64,000 bases of DNA from Mycetohabitans sp. B8 (lineage in GTDB: Bacteria; Pseudomonadota; Gammaproteobacteria; Burkholderiales; Burkholderiaceae), in contig NZ_JAHLKR010000008.1 of NCBI RefSeq assembly GCF_021991875.1, positions 1-64,000 on the forward strand, given 5' to 3'. A program made the position numbers and the translations under genes. Below the pieces are notes generated by a model. It saw only the letters and a program-made list of their open reading frames with translations, was not told the DNA's origin and ran no database searches. Shown here in pieces: positions 49,183 through 59,067 of the stretch; within the stretch, counting starts at the first letter, position 1, and the number at the start of each line of letters is the position of its first letter.

Positions 49183-49902
49183 TTATAGCAGTCCGTGGCG
49201 CGCGAGCGACAAAATGGTGTCCGATGTCACGATGAAATGATCGAGCAGCTTGATGTCCATCAGGCACAACGCATCCTTGAGCGTGCGGGTCATCGACAGG
49301 TCCGCCGCACTGGGTTGCGCCGCGCCGGATGGGTGATTATGCGCAATGATCAGCGCGGCGGCGTTGGTCTGCAGCGCGCGCCTGACGACTTCGCGCGGAT
49401 AGACCGCGGCATGTGACAACGAACCGCGGGACAGCTCTTCCGCATGGATCATACGAAGCCGGGTGTCGAGGAACAAGCAAACGAACACCTCATAGGGCCG
49501 GGTGCCAATCATCAGGCGCAGATAGTCCTCGACGATCTCGGGGCGATCCAGTGTTGCTTGCTCGCGCGATTGCTCGCCCAGCGCGCGTCGCGCGATCTCT
49601 GTGGCCGCCTGTAATCGTGCAATCTTTGCCGGCCCGACGCCGGTCACCTGAATCAGCTCGTCATGGGACGCGCTGAACAACCCACGCAGTGAGCCGAAGC
49701 GCGCTAGCAATTGCTGACCCAGTCCGACCGCATCGCGGCCGCGACTACCGCTGCCCAGGTACAGTGCGACCAGCTCCGCGTCGGTCAGCGCGCTTGCACC
49801 GGCAACGAACAATCGCTCCCGCGGCCGTTCATTTTCCGGCCATTGGCGGATTGGGATCGGCACATGTCGGCGCGCCGTCGAATCGTCGGTTCCGGGTTGC
49901 AT
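49183..49902 (-). CDS. radC: RadC family JAMM-domain protein
   Basis: The product is 239 residues. A helix-hairpin-helix region ([20 protein letters not shown]) precedes the JAB1/MPN-type metalloprotein domain with the zinc motif [20 protein letters not shown] and the following D-HFIV. Despite the name, the cellular role is unsettled. It lies in the usual place upstream of rpmB-rpmG on the same strand and is divergent from fkpB. Confidence 0.93.
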   Translation of the reverse strand: MQPGTDDSTARRHVPIPIRQWPENERPRERLFVAGASALTDAELVALYLGSGSRGRDAVGLGQQLLARFGSLRGLFSASHDELIQVTGVGPAKIARLQAATEIARRALGEQSREQATLDRPEIVEDYLRLMIGTRPYEVFVCLFLDTRLRMIHAEELSRGSLSHAAVYPREVVRRALQTNAAALIIAHNHPSGAAQPSAADLSMTRTLKDALCLMDIKLLDHFIVTSDTILSLARHGLL

Positions 49903-49993
49903 TGATTAACCTCCATGTGGGTGTCGCTGCGGTGGCTTACAATGACAGCTTGCGTGGTCGCAGCCCGCGACGCACGGTATTCGAAACTTGCGC

Positions 49994-50449
49994 ATGAGCA
50001 TCATTGATATTTCCGAGGTGAAGCCCGGTTCCCATGTCACGCTGCACTACCGGCTTTCGCTGGAGGGAGGCGCGGACATCGTCAACACGTTCGACGACAA
50101 GCCTGCGACGCTGTTGCTCGGCGCGGGACAGCTCGCGGGACCTCTGGAGGACATTCTGCTTGGCATGAAGGTTGGGCACCACTCGACCATTCGGCTAACA
50201 CCGGAGCAGGCATTCGGCTTGCGTAATTCGGAACTGGTGCAGAAGGTCTCGCTGGCCACGCTGCGTGAAAATTCGATGATCGACGAGGATTTCTCCCCTG
50301 GCGATCTGGTCGAATTCAACGCGCCCAGCGGAGCGCGCTATGCCGGCGTGCTCAAGGAGGTCGGCGAGACGTACGCGCTGTTCGACTTCAACCACCCGCT
50401 GGCCGGCCAGCATCTGACCTTTGAGGTCCAGATCATCGGCATTCTGTAG
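49994..50449 (+). CDS. fkpB: FKBP-type peptidyl-prolyl isomerase SlpA/FkpB
   Basis: The product is 151 residues from the ATG at 49994; a TTG six bases upstream is possible. The FKBP core ([39 protein letters not shown]) is interrupted by an insert-in-flap chaperone domain ([17 protein letters not shown]), and ends [19 protein letters not shown]. This is the SlyD/SlpA class acting as a cytosolic folding helper. A TACAAT box at 49937-49942 precedes it. ispH starts eight bases after it, the classic slpA-lytB pair. Confidence 0.93.
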   Translation: MSIIDISEVKPGSHVTLHYRLSLEGGADIVNTFDDKPATLLLGAGQLAGPLEDILLGMKVGHHSTIRLTPEQAFGLRNSELVQKVSLATLRENSMIDEDFSPGDLVEFNAPSGARYAGVLKEVGETYALFDFNHPLAGQHLTFEVQIIGIL

Positions 50450-50457
50450 GAAGCGCC

Positions 50458-51411
50458 ATGACCGCAACAACTGGATACCCGAGCGAAATATTGCTGGCAC
50501 AGCCGCGTGGATTCTGCGCGGGAGTCGACCGGGCAATCGAGATCGTCGAGCGTGCGTTGACGCTGTTCGGTTCGCCGATCTATGTGCGTCACGAGATCGT
50601 GCATAACGCCTATGTCGTGGACGACCTGCGTCGCAAAGGCGCGGTATTCGTTGAATCGCTCGACGACGTCCCGGACGACGCAACGCTCATATTCAGCGCA
50701 CACGGGGTGCCAAAGGCAGTGCGCGCTCGCGCGCTTGACAGAGGATTGCGCGTCTTTGACGCCACCTGTCCGCTGGTCACCAAGGTACACATGGAGGTGA
50801 CCAAGCTGCGTGCCGAAGGTTTCGAGATCGTGATGGTTGGCCATCGTGGCCACCCGGAGGTCGAAGGTACGATGGGGCAAGCCAGTGCGGGCATGCACCT
50901 AGTGGAGACCGCGGCGGACGTTGCTGCGCTGGAGGTCGCCGATCCCGACCGGCTTGCCTACGTGACGCAGACCACGCTGTCGATTGACGATGCAATGGAG
51001 GTGATCGGTGCGCTGAAGGCGCGCTTTCCCGCCATTCGCGAGCCGAAGAAGCAAGACATCTGCTACGCGACGCAGAACCGGCAGGATGCGGTGAAATTCA
51101 TGGCGCCGCAGTGCGATGTCGTGATCGTCGTCGGCAGCCCGAACAGTTCCAACTCGAACCGCCTGCGCGAAGTGGCGGAAAAGCGTGGTGTGCCGGCCTA
51201 CATGGTGGATGCGCCGGAGCAAATCGATCCTGCCTGGCTGGGTGGCAAGCAACGCATTGGCGTGACGGCGGGCGCCTCGGCACCCGAGGCACTGGCGCAG
51301 GCGGTCGTCGAGCGGCTGCGCCAATTGGGCGCTTGCTATGTCCGGACGCTGGATGGCGCCCAGGAAAACGTTTCCTTTCCATTGCCCAAAGGACTGGCGC
51401 TGCTCTCCTGA
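50458..51411 (+). CDS. ispH: 4-hydroxy-3-methylbut-2-enyl diphosphate reductase
   Basis: The product is 317 residues. IspH makes IPP and DMAPP in the last step of the MEP isoprenoid pathway with a [4Fe-4S] cluster. The three cluster cysteines are in [36 protein letters not shown] and [16 protein letters not shown]. The substrate-binding histidines lie in FSAHGVPK and [13 protein letters not shown], and [15 protein letters not shown] is also conserved. It is cotranscribed with fkpB. Confidence 0.97.
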   Translation: MTATTGYPSEILLAQPRGFCAGVDRAIEIVERALTLFGSPIYVRHEIVHNAYVVDDLRRKGAVFVESLDDVPDDATLIFSAHGVPKAVRARALDRGLRVFDATCPLVTKVHMEVTKLRAEGFEIVMVGHRGHPEVEGTMGQASAGMHLVETAADVAALEVADPDRLAYVTQTTLSIDDAMEVIGALKARFPAIREPKKQDICYATQNRQDAVKFMAPQCDVVIVVGSPNSSNSNRLREVAEKRGVPAYMVDAPEQIDPAWLGGKQRIGVTAGASAPEALAQAVVERLRQLGACYVRTLDGAQENVSFPLPKGLALLS

Positions 51412-51841
51412 GCGCGCTGTCGCGCCGCTTTGCGCCTGACGCGACGTTGACGCGCGCGCAGTGTTTCGCGTGCGGCCTCTTGTGTAGCCAGCGGGCCGCC
51501 CCCCGAATGGCGGGGTGTTCATGTTTGTGTGCGGCGTCTGGGCTCGTGTGCCGCGGCGCGCGCATGAAGTCTTGTCCCGATATTCCATCAAACCGGTCGC
51601 CAGATATCGCTGCCAATTGCTAGGTGCGAGTTGCCAGCCTTGACGGGAACGCGTGCGTTCCGCGTTTGGACGAGTACGCCAAAGAGTCTTCCCTTTCCAT
51701 GATGACGTTGTCTGAATATGGGCCGAAGCGGGCGGCGGCAGCTTCAGCAGCCATACGACGATGTCCATTCCTTCATTCGATGACTTTAGGGGAATGCCCG
51801 CTTATCCCATACGGTGCAATCGCGCTCAATTTCAGCGCGGC

Positions 51842-51886
51842 TCGAGTGCAACTTCGAGGATTGAATCGAGTGCAACCGAGTTGCAC
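51842..51886. promoter_or_regulatory. operator-like repeats upstream of the liv promoter
   Basis: tcgagtgcaac occurs in direct repeat at 51842-51852 and 51866-51876. The second copy forms with gttgcac (51880-51886) the palindrome GTGCAAC-cga-GTTGCAC. It lies 65 bases upstream of the -35 box at 51951, a plausible activator or repressor site. Confidence 0.5.
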
Positions 51887-51950
51887 ATTTTGCGGTTTAT
51901 TGCGCTTAAATTAAGGTTGCAATGCAGGAAAACCCTGTCATTTTTGAATA

Positions 51951-51978
51951 TTGTTCAACGCGGGAATGGCGTTACAAT
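51951..51978 (+). promoter_or_regulatory. candidate promoter of the liv operon
   Basis: TTGTTC (51951-51956) and TACAAT (51973-51978) are 16 bases apart in an AT-rich stretch, pointing toward livH. Confidence 0.6.
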
Positions 51979-52604
51979 GCGCGCGTTTCGTGACCTATCT
52001 AGGGACGAGAGTCGTCTTGTGGTAAGGCGCGAAAGCGCTGACGAATGCAGAGCGGATTGACTGGCGTTGCATCCGGGAAGCGCTTGCGGCGGCGATCGAT
52101 CGCATGCAGCAAGATGAAACGAAGACTGGCAGATTGTGCGGCATCGTCATATTCGGAAAGTGGGACCGCTATTCGCACGAGGCAGAAAACAGTTGTCCAC
52201 TGACGAAATGATCGACTCCTTAAATGCTGTCCACGTGGCTTATCGGGCAATCGGCATCCAGCTTGCCCGTCACCGGTCATGCGTGCGCAACGGTTTTTGG
52301 GTCGAGGCCGACATGCGGATCGCGGCGCCACGCCGGGTGCGGCTCACTGACTACGGCGGGGTAACGCGCCACATCGAACTTGTTGGAACGGCGTGTAACG
52401 CTACGGCACCGGGCTGGCCCTGGGTGCCGTTTTTGTATCTGCCATGTACATTCGCGTATTCCGATGACGAATACGTCCATGTCGCCGGCGGCAGATCTTT
52501 ATCGGTTCATTTTAGATACCAGGCGCACCGCGCGCTGCGTATCACCATGCCGCACCACCTGCGGCCAGGCTGCGTTCCGTCGCGTACGGTCCAAGGAGCA
52601 TTCG

Positions 52605-53555
52605 ATGGATATTTTCATCCAACAGATCTTGAATGGTCTGGTGCTGGGCAGCGTCTACGCGATCATCGCGTTGGGCTATACGATGGTGTACGGGATTCTA
52701 GGCATCATCAACTTCGCACAGGGTGACGTACTGATGGTGGGCGCGATGGTCGCGCTCTCGGCGATCAGCGTGCTGCAGGCACATTTCCCCGGGTTGGGCA
52801 GCGTGCTCACGCTGGTCATTGCACTAGTGATTGCCGCCGCCGTATGTGCGTGCCTTGGTTTCATAATCGAGAAGGTGGCGTATCGGCCGCTGCGTCGTGC
52901 GCCGCGACTGGCTCCGCTGATCACCGCCATCGGCGCTTCCATCCTGTTGCAGACGTTAGCGATGATCATTTGGGGACGCAATCCGCTGTCGTTTCCGCAG
53001 TTGATTTCCACCGATCCGATCAATGTCATCCAGGCCACCGATACGTCGCCCGGCGCCGTAATCTCGCCCACAGAAGGGGTGATCATCGTCACGGCGTTTG
53101 TCGTGATGGTCGCTTTGCTGCTGCTAGTGCATAAGACTAAGCTCGGACGGGCAATGCGCGCGATCGCGGAGAACCCGAATGTGGCCAGCCTGATGGGCGT
53201 GAACCCGAACTTCGTGATCTCGGCGACGTTCATGATTGGCTCGGCGCTGGCGGCCCTGGCTGGCGTGATGATCGCCTCCGAGTACGGCAACGTGCACTTC
53301 TACATGGGCTTCATCCCGGGCCTAAAGGCATTCACGGCAGCGGTGCTGGGGGGCATTGGTAATCTGGGCGGCGCAATGGTGGGGGGCGTGCTGCTGGGGC
53401 TGATTGAGCAACTGGGCGCTGGCTACATTGGCGATCTCACCGGCGGAGTGATCGGTAGTAACTACCAAGACGTGTTTGCGTTCGTTGTGCTGATCATCGT
53501 GCTGGTCTTGCGTCCGTCCGGCTTGTTGGGCGAGCGCGTTGCCGATCGTGCCTGA
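52605..53555 (+). CDS. livH: branched-chain amino acid ABC transporter permease LivH
   Basis: The product is 316 residues from the ATG at 52605, with aaggag seven bases before it; the same frame is open upstream but not conserved. It has about eight membrane segments. MDIFIQQILNGLVLGSVYAI, LGYTMVYGILGIINFAQGD, RPLRRAPRLAPLITAIGASI and GRAMRAIAENPNVASLMGVN (the EAA-like loop contacting the ATPase) are LivH signatures. It is the first gene of livHMGF. Confidence 0.95.
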   Translation: MDIFIQQILNGLVLGSVYAIIALGYTMVYGILGIINFAQGDVLMVGAMVALSAISVLQAHFPGLGSVLTLVIALVIAAAVCACLGFIIEKVAYRPLRRAPRLAPLITAIGASILLQTLAMIIWGRNPLSFPQLISTDPINVIQATDTSPGAVISPTEGVIIVTAFVVMVALLLLVHKTKLGRAMRAIAENPNVASLMGVNPNFVISATFMIGSALAALAGVMIASEYGNVHFYMGFIPGLKAFTAAVLGGIGNLGGAMVGGVLLGLIEQLGAGYIGDLTGGVIGSNYQDVFAFVVLIIVLVLRPSGLLGERVADRA

Positions 53556-53577
53556 CGCGTCTTGAGGAACAATCGAT

Positions 53578-54747
53578 ATGACTTCCATTCAACCCATCGA
53601 GCCGTCCACGACACTGATTCCGGTCAAAAAGACGGCCAAGAACCATAGGGTCATGCTGCTGGTGACAGCGCTGGTTGTCTGCGCGCCACTGCTCATTGGC
53701 GCCGCGGGCGGGACTTATTGGGTGCGTGTGCTGGACTTCGCGATGCTGTACGTGATGCTGGCGTTGGGGCTGAACGTGGTGGTGGGATTCTGTGGACTGC
53801 TGGATTTGGGCTACATCGCATTCTATGCGGTGGGCGCTTATACGGCCGCACTGCTGTCCTCGCCCCATCTCACCACCCAATTCGAGTGGATCGCGCATCT
53901 GGCGCCCGGCGGGTTGCACGTATCGATTCTGCTGATCGTGCCGGTGGCGATGGCCTTGGCCGCCGTATGCGGCGTGTTGCTCGGCGCGCCGACGCTGCGT
54001 CTGCGGGGCGACTACTTGGCGATCGTCACGCTGGGCTTTGGTGAAATCGTGCGGATCTTGATGAACAACATGGATCGTCCGGTGAACGTGACCAACGGTC
54101 CGAAGGGCATCACGGGCATTGATCCGGTGCAGATCGGCGGCTTCAATCTCGCGCAGACCCACGAACTGTTCGGCCTTAAATTCCCGACGGTCTACCTGTA
54201 TTACTACTTGTTCGTGCTCTGTTCGCTGTTCGTGATCTTCGTCTGCACGCGACTGCAGCACTCACGTATCGGCCGCGCCTGGGCCGCGATCCGGGAAGAC
54301 GAGATCGCCGCGAAAGCGATGGGCATTAACACACGCAACGTGAAGTTGCTGGCGTTCGCAATGGGCGCCTCATTCGGTGGGCTGTCCGGCGCGATGTTCG
54401 GTGCATTCCAAGGATTCGTCTCGCCGGAGTCGTTCACCTTTTGGGAATCGGTGGTGGTACTCGCATGCGTGGTGCTCGGCGGCATGGGGCATATTCCCGG
54501 CGTGATCCTCGGGGCGGTGCTGCTCGCGGTGTTTCCGGAATTTCTGCGCTCGACGATGGGACCGTTGCAGAATGCGATTTTTGGCCAGCCCATCCTCGAC
54601 ACGGAAGTGATCCGACAGTTGTTGTATGGTTTGGCGATGGTGGTGATCATGCTATATCGGCCAAAAGGGCTGTGGCCGGCGGCCAAGCATGAGGATAAGA
54701 TCGCCAAGATCACGCGGCGCAACGGCAAGAAGTCCTGGCGTGCGTGA
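53578..54747 (+). CDS. livM: branched-chain amino acid ABC transporter permease LivM
   Basis: The product is 389 residues. A charged N terminus of about 20 residues is followed by about ten membrane segments. DFAMLYVMLALGLNVVVGFC, GLLDLGYIAFYAVGAYTAAL and TLRLRGDYLAIVTLGFGEIV identify LivM, as does IGRAWAAIREDEIAAKAMGI, the ATPase-contact loop. It follows livH by 22 bases. Confidence 0.95.
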   Translation: MTSIQPIEPSTTLIPVKKTAKNHRVMLLVTALVVCAPLLIGAAGGTYWVRVLDFAMLYVMLALGLNVVVGFCGLLDLGYIAFYAVGAYTAALLSSPHLTTQFEWIAHLAPGGLHVSILLIVPVAMALAAVCGVLLGAPTLRLRGDYLAIVTLGFGEIVRILMNNMDRPVNVTNGPKGITGIDPVQIGGFNLAQTHELFGLKFPTVYLYYYLFVLCSLFVIFVCTRLQHSRIGRAWAAIREDEIAAKAMGINTRNVKLLAFAMGASFGGLSGAMFGAFQGFVSPESFTFWESVVVLACVVLGGMGHIPGVILGAVLLAVFPEFLRSTMGPLQNAIFGQPILDTEVIRQLLYGLAMVVIMLYRPKGLWPAAKHEDKIAKITRRNGKKSWRA

Positions 54748-54775
54748 CGTGCCTGTAGACACGGAGTCAACAGCC

Positions 54776-55552
54776 ATGAGTGAACGCACGATTCGACTAT
54801 CCGTGAAGGGCGTCAACAAGCGTTTCGGCGGCCTACAGGCGCTTTCCAATGTAGGGCTGGAGATCCGCTCGGGCGAGATCTATGGGCTGATCGGCCCGAA
54901 CGGAGCGGGCAAGACCACGTTCTTCAACGTCATCACCGGGTTGTACGCCCCGGATTCGGGCGAGTTCATGCTGGACGGCAGCCCGTACACGCCAACCGCG
55001 GTCTACCAGGTGGCCAAGGCCGGCATCGCGCGCACTTTCCAGAACATCCGGTTGTTTGGTGGGATGACGGCGCTGGAGAACGTGATGGTCGGGCGTTACG
55101 TGCGCACACGCCACGGGTTGATCGGCGCAATATTACAAACGCCGGCTGAGCGGCAGGAAGAGCGCGAGATCAAGGCGCGCGCGCTGGAATTGTTGGATTA
55201 TGTGGGCGTGCTGCAGTACGCCGACTACACGGCTTGCAATTTGTCATACGGTCACCAGCGGCGGCTGGAGATCGCGCGGGCGCTGGCGACGGACCCAAAG
55301 CTGCTCGCCCTGGACGAGCCGGCCGCGGGGATGAACGCGACCGAAAAGGTCGAACTCACGCGACTGCTGGAGAAGATCCGCGACGATGGCAAGACCATCC
55401 TGTTGATCGAGCACGACGTGAAGCTGGTGATGCACTTGTGCAACCGCATGACCGTGCTCGATTATGGCAAGGTCATCGCGCATGGCCTACCGCAGGACAT
55501 GCGCAAGGACCCGAAGGTGATCGAAGCCTATCTGGGCGCAGGAGTGCATTGA
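54776..55552 (+). CDS. livG: branched-chain amino acid ABC transporter ATPase LivG
   Basis: The product is 258 residues from the ATG at 54776 (MSERTIRLSVKGVNKRFGGL). Walker A is GPNGAGKTTFFNVITG, and GIARTFQNIRLFGGMTALEN is the LivG-specific Q-loop region. The signature is LSYGHQRRLEIARAL, Walker B LLALDEPAAGMN, and the H-loop lies in LLIEHDVKLVMHLCNRMTVL. The frame is open to 54689 but that part overlaps livM. Confidence 0.95.
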   Translation: MSERTIRLSVKGVNKRFGGLQALSNVGLEIRSGEIYGLIGPNGAGKTTFFNVITGLYAPDSGEFMLDGSPYTPTAVYQVAKAGIARTFQNIRLFGGMTALENVMVGRYVRTRHGLIGAILQTPAERQEEREIKARALELLDYVGVLQYADYTACNLSYGHQRRLEIARALATDPKLLALDEPAAGMNATEKVELTRLLEKIRDDGKTILLIEHDVKLVMHLCNRMTVLDYGKVIAHGLPQDMRKDPKVIEAYLGAGVH

Positions 55553-55553
55553 G

Positions 55554-56294
55554 ATGGCAACGAGCGACGTGAACGCAATGACCGGGGCAATGCTGGAGAT
55601 CAACGGGCTGCAGGTGGCCTACGGGGGCATCCAGGCGGTCAAAGGAGTGGACCTGAAGGTCGGGCAGGGCGAGTTGGTCACGCTGATCGGTGCCAATGGC
55701 GCGGGTAAGACCACGACGATGAAGGCGATCACCGGGATCAAGGAATGGGCCGGTGGCGATATCCTCTACCTGGGCCAGTCGATCAAGGGCGTGCCCACGC
55801 ACGAATTGCTCAAACAGGGCTTAGTGATGGTGCCGGAAGGCCGAGGCATTTTCGCGCGCATGTCGATCCTGGAAAACATGCAGATGGGCGCGTATCTGCG
55901 TACCGACTCGGATGGCATCAAGGCCGATGTGCAGCGCATGTTTGGTTTCTTCCCGCGCTTGAAGGAGCGCGCCACGCAGTTGGCGGGCACGCTTTCGGGC
56001 GGCGAGCAGCAGATGTTGGCGATGGCGCGCGCGCTGTTGTCGCGGCCAAAGCTGTTGTTGCTCGACGAGCCGTCAATGGGCCTGTCGCCGATCATGGTGG
56101 AGAAAATTTTCGACGTGGTACGGACGATTTCCTCGGAAGGCACGACGGTGTTGCTGGTCGAGCAGAACGCCCGCCTTGCGCTGCAGGCAGCCAACCGCGG
56201 CTACGTGATGGACTCCGGCATGATCACGATGTCGGGCGACGCCAAACAGATGCTGGACGATTCAAAGGTGCGCGCCGCCTATCTCGGCGAGTGA
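55554..56294 (+). CDS. livF: branched-chain amino acid ABC transporter ATPase LivF
   Basis: The product is 246 residues, starting one base after the livG stop. Walker A is GANGAGKTTTMKAITG and the signature LSGGEQQMLAMARAL. Walker B LLLLDEPSMGLSPIMVEKIF and VLLVEQNARLALQAANRGYV follow, the typical LivF ending. No livJ or livK binding-protein gene follows, and 56295-56488 holds no gene. Confidence 0.95.
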   Translation: MATSDVNAMTGAMLEINGLQVAYGGIQAVKGVDLKVGQGELVTLIGANGAGKTTTMKAITGIKEWAGGDILYLGQSIKGVPTHELLKQGLVMVPEGRGIFARMSILENMQMGAYLRTDSDGIKADVQRMFGFFPRLKERATQLAGTLSGGEQQMLAMARALLSRPKLLLLDEPSMGLSPIMVEKIFDVVRTISSEGTTVLLVEQNARLALQAANRGYVMDSGMITMSGDAKQMLDDSKVRAAYLGE

Positions 56295-56488
56295 GCCAGC
56301 CAGGCGTCGACGCGTGGCCGGCGCCCGGCACTTCGGGCCGGCGTCGGTGAACACCCCATCGATACCGCGGGTGAACCTCATCCATACTGCTTAAGGACGG
56401 GTGGCGCAGCCCACGCCTTTTTAAAGACGAGGGCAACCTACACTGCCGGCAACCGGGCACCCGCCCGCATGCCGGCGCCGCCCCCGGC

Positions 56489-57676
56489 TCAAAGCAACGG
56501 GTCCAGCACGTCGTCGAGCATCGCGAACATCTGGTCGATCTCTGCGCGCGTCACGTTCAATGCCGGCATGAAGCGCAGCAGGTTAGGGCGGGCGGCATTG
56601 AGCAGCAGGCCTTCCGGTGCCAGCTCGCGTGCTTTCTGGACAATTTGTGGCCCGATGTCCCGGCCGAGCAGCAACGCGCGCAGCAGGCCTTCGCCGCGTT
56701 CGCCGGCCAGCCCGCGCGCCTCGGACAGCGAGAGCAACCGATCGCTCAGGTAACGAGCATTCTCGCGCACGCGCTCGAGAAAGCCGGGCGCGATGAGCTG
56801 CGATATCACCGCTTCGCCGACCGCGGTCATCAACGGGTTGCCGTTATACGTGCCGCCCTGGTCGCCGGCTTCGAAGCACGCGATCTCGTCGCGGGCGAGC
56901 AACGCGGCCAGCGGCACGCCGCCGCCGATACCTTTACCCAGCGTCATGATGTCCGGCTCAATGCCGCTGAGCTGATAGGCGAACAGCGTGCCAGCACGGC
57001 CGCAGCCGCTTTGCACCTCGTCGACGATCAGCAGCACGCCGCGTTCGCGCGTGAGGGCCCGCAATTGCTGCATGAACTCGCGTGACGCGGGAACCACGCC
57101 GGCTTCGCCCTGTATTGGCTCGAGCATCACCGCAACGGTCTTGTCGGTGATCAGCTTCTCGACGGAGCCGATATCGTTGAACTCGGCCTTCGGGAAGCCA
57201 GGTACTTGCGGCGCATACAGCGTGTCCCAGCCGGGCTTGCCGCTTGCCGACATCGTTGCCAGCGTGCGGCCGTGGAAACCGTGGTGGAACGTGATGATCT
57301 CGTATGCGCCGCCCTTGAACTTGCGGCCCCATTTGCGCGCGAGCTTAATCGCGCCCTCATTGGCTTCGGCGCCGCTGTTGGCGAAGAACACTTTATGGAA
57401 GCAACTGTTGCTGGTCAGTAACTTTGCCAGCCGCGCCATCGGCTCGTTGTAGAACGCCGGACTCGGGTTGATCAATCGTTGCGCCTGCCGGTTCAGCGCA
57501 TCGATCATGGCGTCGTTGCAGTGCCCGAGCGCATTGACCGCCCAGCCCTGGATGAAGTCCAGATAGCGCTTGCCGTTGTTGTCGTGTAGCCACGATCCCT
57601 TGCCGTGCGTGAAAACGATGTCGGGACGATCGGTGATGTACATCAGCGACTGCATGGGGTAATCCTGAAAATTCAT
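56489..57676 (-). CDS. acetylornithine/succinylornithine-type class III aminotransferase
   Basis: The product is 395 residues. This PLP-dependent class III enzyme shows [60 protein letters not shown] and the Schiff-base lysine in [17 protein letters not shown]. The closest match by eye is the ArgD-like group, but single-gene context does not settle whether it acts in arginine synthesis or catabolism. It lies downstream of the iron-sulfur reductase gene, separated by a terminator. Confidence 0.88.
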   Translation of the reverse strand: MNFQDYPMQSLMYITDRPDIVFTHGKGSWLHDNNGKRYLDFIQGWAVNALGHCNDAMIDALNRQAQRLINPSPAFYNEPMARLAKLLTSNSCFHKVFFANSGAEANEGAIKLARKWGRKFKGGAYEIITFHHGFHGRTLATMSASGKPGWDTLYAPQVPGFPKAEFNDIGSVEKLITDKTVAVMLEPIQGEAGVVPASREFMQQLRALTRERGVLLIVDEVQSGCGRAGTLFAYQLSGIEPDIMTLGKGIGGGVPLAALLARDEIACFEAGDQGGTYNGNPLMTAVGEAVISQLIAPGFLERVRENARYLSDRLLSLSEARGLAGERGEGLLRALLLGRDIGPQIVQKARELAPEGLLLNAARPNLLRFMPALNVTRAEIDQMFAMLDDVLDPLL

Positions 57677-57740
57677 GGCAAGTCTCTCCGCTCAACGGAA
57701 ATGCGATCGCACGCAACGATCAACGGGACAAAGGATCCGG

Positions 57741-57775
57741 AAAAAACAAAAGCCACGGAAGTCCGTGGCTTGGTA
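57741..57775 (-). terminator. terminator between reductase and aminotransferase genes
   Basis: On the minus strand gccacgga-ctt-ccgtggc is followed by TTTTGTTTTTT. It ends transcription from the reductase side. The stretch 57776-57978 holds only an open frame without recognisable identity. Confidence 0.85.
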
Positions 57776-57978
57776 ATCCGGTGCGCGGCAATTCAACGCG
57801 ACAGTCCGTAACGAGCCAGCGTCTTCCCTATGGAAGCAGCGAGCGGCGACGTCGGAGATGGGCTCGAGCGCGAATCATCCGCGAAGAATACGCGACGCAA
57901 GTGTCGGTTGTAAACCGGAAATTGCGTCGCGCTTGTTCAACACGCGGCTCGCTGCGGGCACGCCGCCGTGGGACCCGG

Positions 57979-59010
57979 TCAGACCGCGTTCGCCAAATCC
58001 GCTGCGCTGGTGAACGAGTCCGCATAGAACTCGTTGGCCGGCAAGCCGTGATGCGCGGTGAAATCGCGCTGCGCGGCCTCGACCATCACCGGGGCGCCGC
58101 ATGCATATACCTGATACCCGGACAAGTCTGGCAGATCCTCGATGACGGCCCGATGAACAAAACCCGTGCGGCCCTGCCAGTTGTCGGCCGGATCGGGTTC
58201 GGAGAGCACCGGCACGAACTTGAAGCCGGGCACTTCGCGCGCCCATTGTTCGGCTAGGCTTGCCAGATACAGATCGCCGCGCCGACGGCCGCCCCAATAC
58301 AGCGTCATGGGTCGTGTGATGTTCTTGAAGCGTGCATGCTCGATGATCGCCTTGATAGGCGCAAAGCCTGTTCCCGATGCGAGCAGCACGATCGGCTTGT
58401 CGGCGTCCTCGCGCAGGAAGAACGTGCCGAGCGGGCCCTCGAAGCGAAGGATGTCGCGTTCCTTCATCGCACCGAACACGTGGTCGGTGAAAACGCCGCC
58501 CGGCATGTGCCTGATATGTAGCTCAAGCGGGCCTTCATGGTGGGGCGCGCTCGCCATTGAATAGCTGCGGCGCGTGCCGTCCTTCAGGATGAACTCGATG
58601 TACTGGCCCGCCAGATATTGCAGCCGCTCATTGGCCGGCAGTTGCAGCTTGAGCACGATCACGTCGTGCGCCACGCGCTCCAGTGCATTGACGCGGCACG
58701 GCAACTTCTTCACTTGCATGTCGCCCACGCCGGCGATCTCACGGATATCGATTTCCAGGTCCGATTGTGCGGTGGCGCAGCAAAATAGCGCCATGCCGCG
58801 GGTTTTTTCGTCGTTCGACAGCGCCGATGACGAATGCGAACGCTGCTCGATACTGCCGTTCACGAGCTGGCCCTTGCATGAGCCGCATGCGCCGTTCTTG
58901 CAGCCGTACGGCAAGCCGATGCCCTGACGCAGCGCCGCGGTCAGAACCGGTTCGTCGGCTTCGACTTGAAATTGCTTGCCGCTCTGTCGGATCGTTACGT
59001 TGAATGCCAT
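57979..59010 (-). CDS. 2Fe-2S/FAD/NAD(P)H oxidoreductase (CDP-6-deoxy-glucoseen reductase-like)
   Basis: The product is 343 residues. An N-terminal plant-type ferredoxin domain has the cluster ligands in PYGCKNGACGSCKGQLVNG and a fourth cysteine in ALFCCATAQSD. A FAD-binding barrel has RRSYSMASAPHHEG and an NAD(P)H domain LLASGTGFAPIKAIIEHARF. This architecture is shared by AscD-like reductases and electron-transfer components of oxygenases. The CDP-sugar name is only customary. No oxygenase partner lies nearby. Confidence 0.88.
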   Translation of the reverse strand: MAFNVTIRQSGKQFQVEADEPVLTAALRQGIGLPYGCKNGACGSCKGQLVNGSIEQRSHSSSALSNDEKTRGMALFCCATAQSDLEIDIREIAGVGDMQVKKLPCRVNALERVAHDVIVLKLQLPANERLQYLAGQYIEFILKDGTRRSYSMASAPHHEGPLELHIRHMPGGVFTDHVFGAMKERDILRFEGPLGTFFLREDADKPIVLLASGTGFAPIKAIIEHARFKNITRPMTLYWGGRRRGDLYLASLAEQWAREVPGFKFVPVLSEPDPADNWQGRTGFVHRAVIEDLPDLSGYQVYACGAPVMVEAAQRDFTAHHGLPANEFYADSFTSAADLANAV

Positions 59011-59054
59011 AGTTCAATCGAGTAATAACAAAAACGTCTGATCGGCCGGCCCGC

Positions 59055-59060
59055 TACAAT
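59055..59060 (+). promoter_or_regulatory. TACAAT box seven bases before the epimerase-like start
   Basis: TACAAT at 59055-59060 ends seven bases before the ATG at 59068. If used as a -10 box it implies a leaderless mRNA. No clear -35 box is visible. An ATG at 59059 overlaps the box and is disfavoured as a start. Confidence 0.45.
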
Positions 59061-59067
59061 GCACCCG

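Larger units (their letters stand above)
51412..52604 (+). other. long intergenic/leader region before livH
   Basis: About 1.2 kb lies without a convincing gene between ispH and livH. A GC-rich hairpin region lies near 51497-51520. A 17-bp palindrome lies at 51870-51886 and a sigma-70-type promoter at 51951-51978. That leaves a predicted leader of about 620 nt to livH. Open frames here are short, use unusual composition, or run into livH in another frame, so I do not call one. Confidence 0.5.

Noticed and set aside
50899-51768. 289-codon minus-strand frame overlapping ispH
   Set aside because: Most of it is antisense to ispH, and the remaining part has no recognisable motif.
52136-52726. 196-codon open frame before livH
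   Set aside because: It runs 120 bases into livH in another frame, lacks a ribosome-binding site and resembles no family I know. It is treated as leader sequence.
57785-57900. Short minus-strand frame ending GKTLARYGLSR
   Set aside because: No family could be recognised and it has no start or ribosome-binding site. It may be decayed coding sequence, but it cannot be supported.
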